From positions 1 through 42,572 of the forward strand of contig CAKQKH010000011.1 of the NCBI GenBank assembly GCA_934248075.1: DNA of 42,572 bases, in the 5' to 3' direction. The translations under genes were made by a program, and so were the position numbers. Below, piece by piece: positions 26,272 through 33,959 of the stretch; the stretch's first letter is position 1; each line of letters starts with the position of its first letter. This DNA is from an uncultured Alphaproteobacteria bacterium (lineage in GTDB: Bacteria; Pseudomonadota; Alphaproteobacteria; RF32; CAG-239). The notes beneath the pieces were generated by a model. The model was not told the DNA's origin and searched no databases. It saw nothing but the letters and a program-made list of their open reading frames with translations.

Positions 26272-27486
26272 ATGTTTGATGTTGAAACAATCCGTCGTGA
26301 CTTTCCGGTGTTGAGCCAGACCATAAACGGCAAGCCCAACACTTTTTTGGATTCTGCGGCTTCGGCGCAAAAACCGCGGGCGGTGATTGACAAGATAGTG
26401 GCGGTTTATAGCCAAGAATATTCCAATGTTCACCGCGGCTCATATTTTTTATCTGAAGAAATTACGTCTGAATATGAGCAAGCCAGACAAAAGGTGCGTA
26501 ACTTCTTGAACGCCAAGAGTGAAAAGGAAATTGTCTTTACTCGCAATGCCACTGAAGCAATTAATCTGGTTGCCTCAACCTGGGGACGCAAATTTTTAAC
26601 CAAAATGGACGAGGTTTTGATTTCTGAGGCAGAGCATCACGCCAATTTGGTACCGTGGCAGATGTTGCGAGATGAGATAGGTTTTGAACTGAAAATTTTT
26701 AAGATTAATGATGACGGCAGCTACAATTGGGAAGAATTTTGCAAACTTTTGAACGGTCGAACTAAGCTTTTGGCGGTCACCGGAATGTCTAATGTTTTGG
26801 GTACGGTTTTTCCGCTTAAGCAAATGATTGCTGAGGCGCACCGTATTGGCGCCAAGGTTTTAGTTGATGGTTGCCAATATGTTGTGCATCAGCCGACAGA
26901 TGTGCAGGATCTGGACTGTGATTTCTTGGCCTTTTCCGGTCATAAGACTTATGGCCCCAGCGGAATAGGCGTGCTTTATGGCAAAGCCGATTTGCTTGAT
27001 GCTATGCCTCCATATCAGTTTGGCGGAGACATGGTCAATGTCGTAACCTACCAATCCACCACTTTTGACGTGCCGCCGGCCAGATTTGAGGCCGGAACTC
27101 CGGCCATTGTGCAAGCCATTGGTCTGGGAACGGCATTGGATTATATGATGAATTTGGGCATGGATAATATCAAGGCTCATGAAGACGAATTGGTGGCTTA
27201 TATGCGCCGGCGCTTGCAAGAAGTTTCTGGCCTGACGGAGGTTGGAACCGCTAAGGACAAGGGGGGAGTTTTCTCTATTGCCATAGATGGTATTCACCCT
27301 CAAGATTTGGCTTTTTTGCTAGACAAAGAGGGCGTAGCGGTTCGGGTCGGGCATCATTGCGCGGCGCCGCTGGTTCGCCGCATGGGGTATGAATCCTTGG
27401 CTCGGGCATCGCTCGGTCTTTATACTAATCATGCGGATATTGATCGTTTTATTGCTGCTTTGCAAAAAGCTCGAACATTTTTTTAA
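26272..27486 (+). CDS. sufS: Cysteine desulfurase SufS (404 aa)
   Basis: PLP enzyme that takes sulfur from cysteine for Fe-S assembly. The PLP lysine is in FSGHKTYGPSGIGVLYG (about residue 225), EAEHHANLVPW carries the cofactor-stacking His, and the active-site Cys is in VRVGHHCAAPLVRR (about residue 360). The short loop around that Cys is the type II (SufS) form that needs SufE; sufE lies about 1.9 kb downstream. GTCGTG and other motifs for selenocysteine lyases were not specifically tested. Confidence 0.95.
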   Translation: MFDVETIRRDFPVLSQTINGKPNTFLDSAASAQKPRAVIDKIVAVYSQEYSNVHRGSYFLSEEITSEYEQARQKVRNFLNAKSEKEIVFTRNATEAINLVASTWGRKFLTKMDEVLISEAEHHANLVPWQMLRDEIGFELKIFKINDDGSYNWEEFCKLLNGRTKLLAVTGMSNVLGTVFPLKQMIAEAHRIGAKVLVDGCQYVVHQPTDVQDLDCDFLAFSGHKTYGPSGIGVLYGKADLLDAMPPYQFGGDMVNVVTYQSTTFDVPPARFEAGTPAIVQAIGLGTALDYMMNLGMDNIKAHEDELVAYMRRRLQEVSGLTEVGTAKDKGGVFSIAIDGIHPQDLAFLLDKEGVAVRVGHHCAAPLVRRMGYESLARASLGLYTNHADIDRFIAALQKARTFF

Positions 27487-27495
27487 GAGACCAAC

Positions 27496-27927
27496 ATGAC
27501 AGACGAAAAAATATTGGACAACAATGAAAAGCAGTTGCTTGAAGCAATGGGGCTGGGCGAAGACGGCGCTAGGCAAAAGGATTATATAGCTTATGCTGGC
27601 AAAAAGTTGCCGGAGGAAACACCCAAAGCCACTCGTGAAGCAATTATTGAGGCGCTTAAAACAGTGTCAGACCCTGAGATTTTGATTAACATATGGGATA
27701 TGGGACTGATTTATCGCATTGAACAAAAAGACAATGGCGATGTTGATATTGACATGACGGTTACGGCTCCCAACTGTCCGGTTGCCGGAATTTTGCCGCA
27801 GCAGGCGGCCGATGCGGTGGCTTCGCTTGACGGCGTAGGCCTTGTAACCGTGAAAGTTGTTTGGGAACCGGCTTGGAGTTTTGAAAACCTGAGCGACGAG
27901 GCCAAGGCGATGTTTGAATTGCTCTGA
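27496..27927 (+). CDS. sufT: SufT / MIP18-family (DUF59) Fe-S assembly protein (143 aa)
   Basis: Residues about 45-140 are a DUF59/MIP18 domain: REAIIEALKTVSDPEILINI, WDMGLIYRIE, DIDMTVTAPNCPVAG with the conserved Cys, and VTVKVVWEPAWSFENLS. Such proteins help Fe-S maturation or trafficking. The N-terminal 40 residues are a variable acidic extension. It sits 9 bases after sufS and closes the sufB-X-C-D-S-T run; no A-type carrier (sufA/erpA) gene is seen in the window. A small palindrome (TTATGC AAA GCATAA, about 27975-27989) follows. Confidence 0.88.
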   Translation: MTDEKILDNNEKQLLEAMGLGEDGARQKDYIAYAGKKLPEETPKATREAIIEALKTVSDPEILINIWDMGLIYRIEQKDNGDVDIDMTVTAPNCPVAGILPQQAADAVASLDGVGLVTVKVVWEPAWSFENLSDEAKAMFELL

Positions 27928-28007
27928 GATTAAATTTTTAAAAGAAAATAGTTGTGCTTTGGCTGTTTTAATGTTATGCAAAGCATAAGTAAAACAGAGG
28001 TCGGCTT

Positions 28008-28685
28008 ATGTCAAAAACAAACTTCATACCAGTTTGCACCCAGCGTCTGATTATAGACGAGTTTAAGACGTCAGATTATGCGCGTTTGCAGGAAATTGCC
28101 TTTAATATCAATGATAATGCAGATAAGCACGCTGTTGATGGCTATTGTCCGTTTTATACCTTTCAGGTGGATAAGAATGAGCCGGAACGCGATATTAAAA
28201 TACGTCAGAAAGTTGCGGATTTTTTAATTAAAGCGGACAGAGAACGCAATCAAGATCCGCGTTCAACTTATCGTATGGCTGTGCGCTTGCAAAATGGCAA
28301 TCTGGTTGGCAATGTCACGGTTGACATGTTGCCGATTGAAGAAAACGGCAAAAAGATATATGGTGATTTGGGTTACTTTATTGATCCACAGTATGGACAA
28401 CACGGCTATGCTACTGAGGCGGTGCGCGGTTTGTTGCATCACTTTTTCAAGGAATATCCCAAATTAGATGTAACCACTCACCCTAACAACAAATTTTCTC
28501 GCAAGCTTATTGAGCGTATTGGCGGAGTCCAAACCGGATATAATGAGGCTTCTCATTATGGTCATGGTGAACCGCGAGCCGTTTTTGAGGTTCATCGCAA
28601 TGATTTTTATCGTACTTGCGCCTTTAACCGCCATATGCCGAACTTGCTTGCTGTTTTAATCAATCGGCAAAACGCTGAAAAATAA
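28008..28685 (+). CDS. GNAT-family N-acetyltransferase (225 aa)
   Basis: RimJ/RimL-type acetyltransferase. N-terminal CTQRLIIDEFKTSDYARLQ is typical of the subfamily; strand-turn YRMAVRLQNGNLVGNVTVDM leads to the acetyl-CoA site GQHGYATEAVRGLLHHFF (about 126-143), then NNKFSRKLIERIGG. The first 75 residues contain an insertion with NDNADKHAVDG. The ATG follows AGAGG. Substrate cannot be told. It opens a second short cluster with the VanX-like and sufE genes. Confidence 0.85.
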   Translation: MSKTNFIPVCTQRLIIDEFKTSDYARLQEIAFNINDNADKHAVDGYCPFYTFQVDKNEPERDIKIRQKVADFLIKADRERNQDPRSTYRMAVRLQNGNLVGNVTVDMLPIEENGKKIYGDLGYFIDPQYGQHGYATEAVRGLLHHFFKEYPKLDVTTHPNNKFSRKLIERIGGVQTGYNEASHYGHGEPRAVFEVHRNDFYRTCAFNRHMPNLLAVLINRQNAEK

Positions 28686-28700
28686 TCTGAGGTATAAAAT

Positions 28701-29333
28701 ATGTTTAGTGATGCCAATTTACCGGAGCCATTAATAATTAGCGAGATTGAACAACCGGTGCGGCTGACGAAAATTAACCCCGCTGACGGAATCAAATTTA
28801 ATCCGCGCTATACGCAGGTAACCACAATCCGCGCCTATACATACGGCCTTTTGCTGGCGGCACAAAAATATTTGCCAGCCAACTGCCATTTTGTGGTTTA
28901 TGAGGCTTATCGTCCTATGTCGGCGCAAATAAAATTATGGGACGGTGTTGTTGCTAAGCTGTCTCAAGAGTACCCTGAGCTAGACCCTAATTCAGAAGAG
29001 TTTATTGCAAAGTGCGATGTCTTTGCGGCCAATCCCTATCGTCAGGGCAGCGGCCACCAATCGGGAGCGGCGGTAGATATCTCTTTGATTGATGATGCCG
29101 GCATTGAATACGATATGGGCGGCAGAGTCCGCGGTTTTGATGACACGGCAGATTTTGACTGTCCGCATATTTCTGTTCAAGCGCGTCAGAACCGTGAATT
29201 GTTGCGAGATGTTTTGAGCAAGGTTGGCATGGTGAATTATCCGTCAGAATGGTGGCACTATTCATTCGGAGACCGGCTTTGGGCGCGTCTGACCGGCTCG
29301 AAATTGGCAATTTTTGCCAAGCTTGATATATAA
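28701..29333 (+). CDS. VanX/DdpX-like D-Ala-D-Ala dipeptidase, M15 family (210 aa)
   Basis: Zinc dipeptidase predicted to hydrolyse D-alanyl-D-alanine in the cytoplasm, as no signal peptide is visible. The M15D signature is complete: YEAYRPMSAQIKLWD, the zinc-binding SGHQSGAAVDISLID (His and Asp, about 114-128), and the catalytic EWWHYSFGD near residue 183. It probably serves peptidoglycan peptide recycling rather than vancomycin resistance, because no vanH/vanA genes are nearby. The ATG has GAGG upstream. It lies between the GNAT and sufE genes. Confidence 0.87.
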   Translation: MFSDANLPEPLIISEIEQPVRLTKINPADGIKFNPRYTQVTTIRAYTYGLLLAAQKYLPANCHFVVYEAYRPMSAQIKLWDGVVAKLSQEYPELDPNSEEFIAKCDVFAANPYRQGSGHQSGAAVDISLIDDAGIEYDMGGRVRGFDDTADFDCPHISVQARQNRELLRDVLSKVGMVNYPSEWWHYSFGDRLWARLTGSKLAIFAKLDI

Positions 29334-29347
29334 AGAGTACTGAAAAC

Positions 29348-29749
29348 ATGACAATAGAAGAACTGATAGAAAATTTTGAATTTTTGGACGGTTGGGAGGA
29401 TAAATACCGTTATATCATAGAGCTGGGCGAGAAACTTCCCCCGCTGGCGGCTAAATATCATACTGAAGATTGGAAAGTTCAGGGCTGTCAATCTCAAGTC
29501 TGGCTTGTGCCTGATAAAGATGAAAACGGCAAGATTATTTTCAGCGGCGACAGCGATGCCATGATAGTAAAAGGGCTGATAGCCATTGTTTTGCTCATTT
29601 TCAACCACAAATCCCCATCAGAAATTAAATCGGTTGCAGTTGATGATATTTTTGCTAAACTGGGGCTGGAAGAACATTTGTCGCCAAGCCGCCGCAACGG
29701 TTTGCTTTCCATGATAGACAAGATTAAAAATTACGCGGAGATTTTATAG
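29348..29749 (+). CDS. sufE: Sulfur acceptor protein SufE (133 aa)
   Basis: Partner of SufS that accepts the persulfide and passes it to SufBCD. The acceptor Cys is in WKVQGCQSQVWLV (about residue 49); FEFLDGWEDKYRYIIELGEKLPPL is the standard N-terminal block, and FAKLGLEEHLSPSRRNGL the C-terminal one. It is separated from the suf operon by the GNAT and VanX-like genes but on the same strand with short gaps, so it may share a transcript. sucC-like starts 4 bases downstream. Confidence 0.95.
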   Translation: MTIEELIENFEFLDGWEDKYRYIIELGEKLPPLAAKYHTEDWKVQGCQSQVWLVPDKDENGKIIFSGDSDAMIVKGLIAIVLLIFNHKSPSEIKSVAVDDIFAKLGLEEHLSPSRRNGLLSMIDKIKNYAEIL

Positions 29750-29752
29750 CTT

Positions 29753-30955
29753 ATGAATATTCATGAGTATCAGGCCAAAAAAATACTTAGCAGCTATGGA
29801 ATAAAAATTCCCCACGGCGGCATTGCTTATACGCCGACTGAGGCCAAAAAAGTTGCCGCTCAAATTGCCGAGCGAGGCCCATGGATGCTCAAAGCGCAGA
29901 TTCAGTCCGGCGCCAGAAAACAGGGCTATTTTATTGAAAAATCCGCCGGCAACGAAGGCGGTATTCGTCTAATTAAGCATAAGCGTGAGATTCCGTCGCA
30001 GGCCGAACAAATGCTTGGCTCCACTCTGGTCACCATTCAAACCGGCCCTCGCGGCAAGTTTGTCAGCCGTTTATATGTGGAGGCTTTTGTAAAGGTTGAG
30101 TATGTCTTTTATATCGGTTTGGCGGTAGATCGGGTCAATGCCGCGCTAACACTGCTTGCCGCTCCGGTTAAAGATGAAGAAATTACCACCATAGCCGTAA
30201 ATGAACCAGACAAAATTTTGCGCCTGCCGTTGGATTTGAACGGCAAGACCACCCCTGAACAAGTGCAAAAGGTCATGGATTTTCTCAAGCTTCCAACCAA
30301 ATCTGCCAAAAGTCTGGAAACCCTGATTAATGGTTTGCATCGCACATTTTTGGATTATGAGGCCACCATGATAGAGATTAATCCGGTGGGCGTGCAAAGA
30401 AATGGAGATTTGATAGCTCTTGATGCCAAAATTTCTTTTGATGATAACGCGTTATATCGGCACAATGATATTATGCGCTTGCAAGATGACTACGAAGCCT
30501 CAGATCGGGAGCTGCAGGCGGCGCGCGATAAGTTTAATTATAGCGAATTTGACGGTTCGGTCGGTTGCATTGTTAATGGTAATGACACTGCTCTGGCGGC
30601 TATGGACATGTTGCGCCAAAAAGAAGTTGGAACGGCCTGTTTTCTGAATGTTAAAGGCGGAGTTGACAAAGATAAGATCGCCTCTGGCATTAGAATTATT
30701 ATGACCAATCCGCGTGTTGAGGGAATTTTGATTAATATTTTAGGCGGCTTTTTGCGTTGCAACCTCATAGCCGAGGGCATTGTTTCTGTTGCTTCAGATG
30801 TGGGGCTGAATGTTCCGTTGGTTGTTCGTTTTGAGGGAACCAACAAGGATGATGCTCAAGATATTATTGAAAAATCAAAGTTGCCGATTATCATGGCTGA
30901 TACCACCGAGGACGCTATCAACAAATTGGTAGAGGCGATGGAGGAGTGCGGCTGA
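29753..30955 (+). CDS. sucC: Succinyl-CoA synthetase beta-subunit homologue with altered nucleotide loop (400 aa)
   Basis: ATP-grasp beta subunit of the succinyl-CoA/malyl-CoA ligase family. It starts MNIHEYQAKKILSSYG as usual, and the Mg ligands are kept in MIEINPVGV and LIALDAKISFDDNALY. Several normally invariant loops differ: the ATP-binding GGRGKAGGV segment is replaced by SGARKQGYFIEKSAGNEGG (about 52-70), VNGAGLAM reads VNGNDTAL, and LDVGGGA reads LNVKGGV. ILGGFLRCNLIAEGI is close to standard. The stop overlaps the alpha-subunit start. The pair is clearly homologous but may have a different substrate or be catalytically impaired. Confidence 0.8.
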   Translation: MNIHEYQAKKILSSYGIKIPHGGIAYTPTEAKKVAAQIAERGPWMLKAQIQSGARKQGYFIEKSAGNEGGIRLIKHKREIPSQAEQMLGSTLVTIQTGPRGKFVSRLYVEAFVKVEYVFYIGLAVDRVNAALTLLAAPVKDEEITTIAVNEPDKILRLPLDLNGKTTPEQVQKVMDFLKLPTKSAKSLETLINGLHRTFLDYEATMIEINPVGVQRNGDLIALDAKISFDDNALYRHNDIMRLQDDYEASDRELQAARDKFNYSEFDGSVGCIVNGNDTALAAMDMLRQKEVGTACFLNVKGGVDKDKIASGIRIIMTNPRVEGILINILGGFLRCNLIAEGIVSVASDVGLNVPLVVRFEGTNKDDAQDIIEKSKLPIIMADTTEDAINKLVEAMEECG

Positions 30956-31821
30956 TGTCTATTTTGGTAAATAAAGATACTAAGATTGTTTGTCAGGGTA
31001 TGACCGGAACTCAGGCAACATTTCATATTCGTCGCTCGCTTGACTACGGAACCAAAGTTGTCGGCGGTGTTACCCCTGGTAAAGGCGGCATGTTGCATTT
31101 GGGGCTTCCGATATTTAATACCGTAACTGAGGCGGTGGCTGAAACCGGCGCGACTGCCAGCATAATGTTTGTTCCGGCCGGAAACGTCAAAAAGGCCGTG
31201 CGCGAGGTGGTGGAGGCGGAGATTGATTTGGTTGTTTGCATTGCCGACAGTGTTCCGCTGCGTGATATGCTGGAAATTAAGGCCATGCTTAAAGGCACCA
31301 AAACCAAACTGGTCGGCCCCAATACCCCTGGAGTGCTAACTCCGGGAGAGGCGCGGCTTGGTGTTTTTCCTACCAATATTCATTCTTCGGGGCATATTGG
31401 CATCGTTTCTCGCTCGTCAGCCCTGACTTATGAGGCGGTGCTGGAGGCTGCCAAAGTCGGCGAGGGTTTGTCCACGGTGGTTGGTTTGGGTGATGATATG
31501 CTCATCGGCATGGATTTTGTTGAGGTTTTGCAACGTTTTGAGGAAGATCCCGATACCAAGGCTGTGATTATGCTGGGGCAGTTGGGAGGAACCTTTGAGG
31601 AGGTTGCCGCTGCATGGTACAAAGGCCGTCCGCATCGCAAGCCGATTATATCATTTGTTGCCGGCAATGCTATTCCGTTCGGCCACAAAATGGGCTATGC
31701 CGGCGACATTATAACCCGCGGTCATGTTTCCGCGCAGGATAAAAAAGATGTTTTGTCCGATGCCGGCATGATTGTGGTGGATAATATTAATGATATTCAC
31801 TTACGTTTGGCTGAATTGTAA
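30955..31821 (+). CDS. sucD: Succinyl-CoA synthetase alpha-subunit homologue lacking the phospho-histidine (288 aa)
   Basis: Alpha subunit of the same pair. SILVNKDTKIVCQGMTGTQATFH and VGGVTPGKGGMLHLGLPIFNTV form the CoA-binding domain. The site that is GHAG in active enzymes reads KMGYAGDI: codon 248 is TAT, so the phosphorylated His is Tyr. The Glu that stabilises phospho-His is also changed (MLGQLGG, Gln 209), SRSGTLTYEA reads SRSSALTYEA, and GPNCPG reads GPNTPG. These changes occur together in an otherwise intact frame, so this is a remodelled protein, not a decayed gene. The start at 30955 overlaps the beta-subunit stop (TGATG). comF follows with no gap. Confidence 0.82.
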   Translation: MSILVNKDTKIVCQGMTGTQATFHIRRSLDYGTKVVGGVTPGKGGMLHLGLPIFNTVTEAVAETGATASIMFVPAGNVKKAVREVVEAEIDLVVCIADSVPLRDMLEIKAMLKGTKTKLVGPNTPGVLTPGEARLGVFPTNIHSSGHIGIVSRSSALTYEAVLEAAKVGEGLSTVVGLGDDMLIGMDFVEVLQRFEEDPDTKAVIMLGQLGGTFEEVAAAWYKGRPHRKPIISFVAGNAIPFGHKMGYAGDIITRGHVSAQDKKDVLSDAGMIVVDNINDIHLRLAEL

Positions 31822-32541
31822 ATGAAAATTTGGGAGCAAATCCTTAATTGTTTTTTGCCTCCGCGCTGTTTGCGTTGTGGCAAAGTGCTAAAACAAAATA
31901 CCGGACTTTGCCGCCAGTGTATTGAAGAAATTCATTTTATTACCGAACCTTATTGCCACAAATGCGGCCACCCTTTTGACTTTTTGGAAGAGCGTAATGG
32001 TCAGTTGCTTTGTGGCCGCTGCCTGAAAACAAAACGCTCGATTTTCAGACTCAGCCGCTCGGCGTTTGTCTATGATGATGCTTCTAAGAATCTGATTTTA
32101 GGTTTCAAATTTCATGACCAAACTGAAAATGCCAGACTTTTGGCACAGATGATGTATGTTGCCGGTTCAGATATTTTTGCCGCCGGAATAGATGTGATTA
32201 TGCCGGTGCCGTTGCATTATACTCGCCTGCTTAAACGCCGCTATAATCAATCGGCATTGTTGGCCAATGAGCTGTCTAAGCTGAGCGGCGTCAAGGTGGA
32301 TAATTTGTCTCTGGTTCGCCACCAAAAAACCAGACCTCAAGTAGAACTTTCCGGTCTGGAGCGTCAACGAAACGTTAGAAATGTATTTAGTCTCAAAAAT
32401 CAGGCCGCGGTCAAAGGCAAAAGAGTGTTATTGATAGATGATGTTTTAACCACGGGCGCCACTTTGCGTGAATGTGCCAAGGCCTTGCGTCAGTCTGGTG
32501 CCAAATCAATCGATACTCTTACTGCCGGAAGAGTAGTGTAG
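31822..32541 (+). CDS. comF: ComF-family phosphoribosyltransferase-like protein (239 aa)
   Basis: Double-zinc-ribbon plus PRT fold. Four paired-Cys sets in the first 75 residues (CLRCG, CRQC, CHKCG, CGRC) bind zinc; the PRT domain has VIMPVPLHYTRLLKRRYNQS and the PRPP-binding VLLIDDVLTTGAT (about 207-219). ComF proteins are linked to natural transformation and DNA uptake or processing. The ATG follows the sucD-like stop directly, so it is translationally linked to that operon. Confidence 0.93.
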   Translation: MKIWEQILNCFLPPRCLRCGKVLKQNTGLCRQCIEEIHFITEPYCHKCGHPFDFLEERNGQLLCGRCLKTKRSIFRLSRSAFVYDDASKNLILGFKFHDQTENARLLAQMMYVAGSDIFAAGIDVIMPVPLHYTRLLKRRYNQSALLANELSKLSGVKVDNLSLVRHQKTRPQVELSGLERQRNVRNVFSLKNQAAVKGKRVLLIDDVLTTGATLRECAKALRQSGAKSIDTLTAGRVV

Positions 32542-32563
32542 GACTAAATTTGTCAAATAAATA

Positions 32564-32592
32564 TTGCTACATACTGTAATTAATGCTATAAT
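32564..32592 (+). promoter_or_regulatory. Extended -10 promoter of the 257-aa gene
   Basis: TTGCTA at 32564 and TATAAT at 32587 are separated by exactly 17 bp, with TGC before the -10 (extended -10). Predicted transcription start near 32599. Confidence 0.75.
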
Positions 32593-32619
32593 AACACTGT
32601 TTTTATATAATTTTAATAT

Positions 32620-32657
32620 CTCCTGCTGGCCTTAGGCAATCCAGCAATATCGGAGTA
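32620..32657 (+). promoter_or_regulatory. 5'-UTR hairpin that can sequester the Shine-Dalgarno
   Basis: TGCTGG (32624-32629) pairs with CCAGCA (32641-32646) around an 11-base loop, and CTCC (32620-32623) can pair with GGAG (32652-32655), the only Shine-Dalgarno before the ATG at 32658. The two helices stack across a 5-base bulge, so translation may depend on opening this structure. Confidence 0.6.
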
Positions 32658-33431
32658 ATGCCTAAAATTATTTTTTATATGAATAATTTTAACAAAAGGT
32701 TCCGCACTGCTGACGGAATCATTTTTACCAAAATCGGTGCATCAGAAGCGGTAAACTTCACCGGAAACTACATTACCGTTATTGACAATCAGGCGGTTGC
32801 GGTGGTTGATGGGCAGGAAGTTCCTATGCCAAAGAAATTGTACAATGAGATCGGTGTAGAGTATCTCTTCGTTGATTTCTATCAGCACGCCCGACTGATG
32901 GCCAAGAAGCACGGTGTTTACTTTGCGGTAAAGCAGGAAAACATCAGGGTTTGGAAAAACGTCCGCCCCGGTGAAACGCTGAAAACCATCATTGACGGCT
33001 ATGAGGAACACTCGGTGACGCTGGATGAAAATAGCGTGGCTGCGCAAAATGTCGTCAAAAATGAGTTTTATGCCATACCAAAAAAGGTGTTGGCAGAAAA
33101 GTACAAGTATGATCATAGCGAGTTTGACTATGATGTATATGTACCTCGAGCCGACAAGCCATCCGAGTGGGTTTACTCCGATGTTAATATCTTCGGGGTT
33201 CTATGGGGCGGCTTGGAGTTTTTGACCACGCCGATGATCAACATCACTGATCAGCATGATTGTTATGGCTGCAATTATGTAGTGTGGTGGGGTAATGACG
33301 GCCGGCTTGCCAGCTACCGTGTCATTGGTTACTTCAGCGCCGGCGAGAGTCGTTACTATGATGAGCCGCTGCGCCCAATCGTTAGGCCGGAGGAACCAAG
33401 ATTTCAACCGCCTAAAGAAATGTATATCTAG
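32658..33431 (+). CDS. Unknown 257-aa protein, possibly horizontally acquired
   Basis: Not recognised. Predicted soluble, mixed alpha/beta, with no signal peptide or membrane helix. The N-terminal part has beta-rich repeats (GNYITVIDNQAVAVVDGQEV), the centre YAIPKKVLAEKYKYDHSEFDYDVYVPR, and the C-terminal half aromatic-rich segments (FGVLWGGLEFLTTPMINITD, CYGCNYVVWWGNDGRLASYRVIGYF), ending with a Pro-rich tail. Codon use is richer in G/C at third positions than the flanking housekeeping genes. It is monocistronic, with its own strong promoter and terminator. The ATG at 32658 lies only 2 bases after GGAG, unusually close; an alternative ATG at 32679 has no better site. Confidence 0.6.
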   Translation: MPKIIFYMNNFNKRFRTADGIIFTKIGASEAVNFTGNYITVIDNQAVAVVDGQEVPMPKKLYNEIGVEYLFVDFYQHARLMAKKHGVYFAVKQENIRVWKNVRPGETLKTIIDGYEEHSVTLDENSVAAQNVVKNEFYAIPKKVLAEKYKYDHSEFDYDVYVPRADKPSEWVYSDVNIFGVLWGGLEFLTTPMINITDQHDCYGCNYVVWWGNDGRLASYRVIGYFSAGESRYYDEPLRPIVRPEEPRFQPPKEMYI

Positions 33432-33446
33432 GCGGCGGAGTATAAG

Positions 33447-33480
33447 AAAAAAGCTTTTCCTTATGGGAAAAGCTTTTTTT
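33447..33480 (+). terminator. Terminator of the 257-aa gene
   Basis: A 14-bp stem (AAAAAAGCTTTTCC / GGAAAAGCTTTTTT) with a TTATG loop and a closing T-run, 16 bases after the stop. Confidence 0.85.
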
Positions 33481-33511
33481 GTGCAATTCGTCAATGATAT
33501 GTGAAAGGTTG

Positions 33512-33540
33512 TTGATTTACCCCTGAAGATATGCTATAAT
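33512..33540 (+). promoter_or_regulatory. Extended -10 promoter of the structured leader RNA
   Basis: TTGATT at 33512 and TATAAT at 33535 with a 17-bp spacer and a TGC extension. The block ATGCTATAAT is identical to that in the promoter at 32583-32592. Predicted start near 33547, more than 400 bases before the next gene. Confidence 0.8.
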
Positions 33541-33546
33541 CATAAC

Positions 33547-33760
33547 TGTAGTTAAGTTTTATGGAAATTATTTTAAAGTTGCTACTGCGTGAGCGGTATT
33601 GAGCAATTATCCATATATAAAAAGACTACAAACCCAACAGGTTGACAACTGTTGTGTATTCGCTGCGCAAGCGGTTTTTTGTAGTCTCCTAGCTTATTAG
33701 GGTATTTGTTTTTTTACCGCTTCGGAAGATATTCAAGAAAATAAGCTTTCTTGTCTGTCA
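33547..33760 (+). ncRNA. Candidate structured RNA or long riboregulator
   Basis: Downstream of a strong promoter and with no ORF, the sequence folds into several elements. (1) GTTGCTACTGC pairs with GCGGT-(ATTG)-AGCAAT around a GTGA (GNRA) tetraloop at 33578-33607. (2) A three-way junction is closed by AGACTACAAA (33623-33632) with TTTGTAGTCT (33678-33687), enclosing hairpins CAACAG/CTGTTG (33635-33654) and CGCT/AGCG (33661-33673). (3) CAAGAAA/TTTCTTG stands at 33734-33753. The remaining 200 bases to the next ATG show no other clear stem or terminator. It may be a free small RNA or the 5' part of the next gene's mRNA. I do not recognise it as a known riboswitch or as 6S RNA. Confidence 0.55.
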
Positions 33761-33959
33761 ACCGAGCAACTTTCTGGCTGTATAAACTGAGAAAATAGCG
33801 ATATCGGAAAGACATATGTATTTTTTACAGGGCATTGTTGCTTTTTAGCCCCATGGTCAGCGATAGCAGGCTATGATTAAAATTGAAATACATCACTGTT
33901 TGGAAAGATCGTCAAAATAATCAGTCTTAAGAACCGGAAAGGCCAAAATTTAAGAAATT

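Noticed and set aside
28701..29333. Vancomycin-resistance gene cluster
   Set aside because: The VanX-like dipeptidase stands alone beside sufE with no vanH, vanA or vanRS genes; a peptidoglycan recycling role is more likely.
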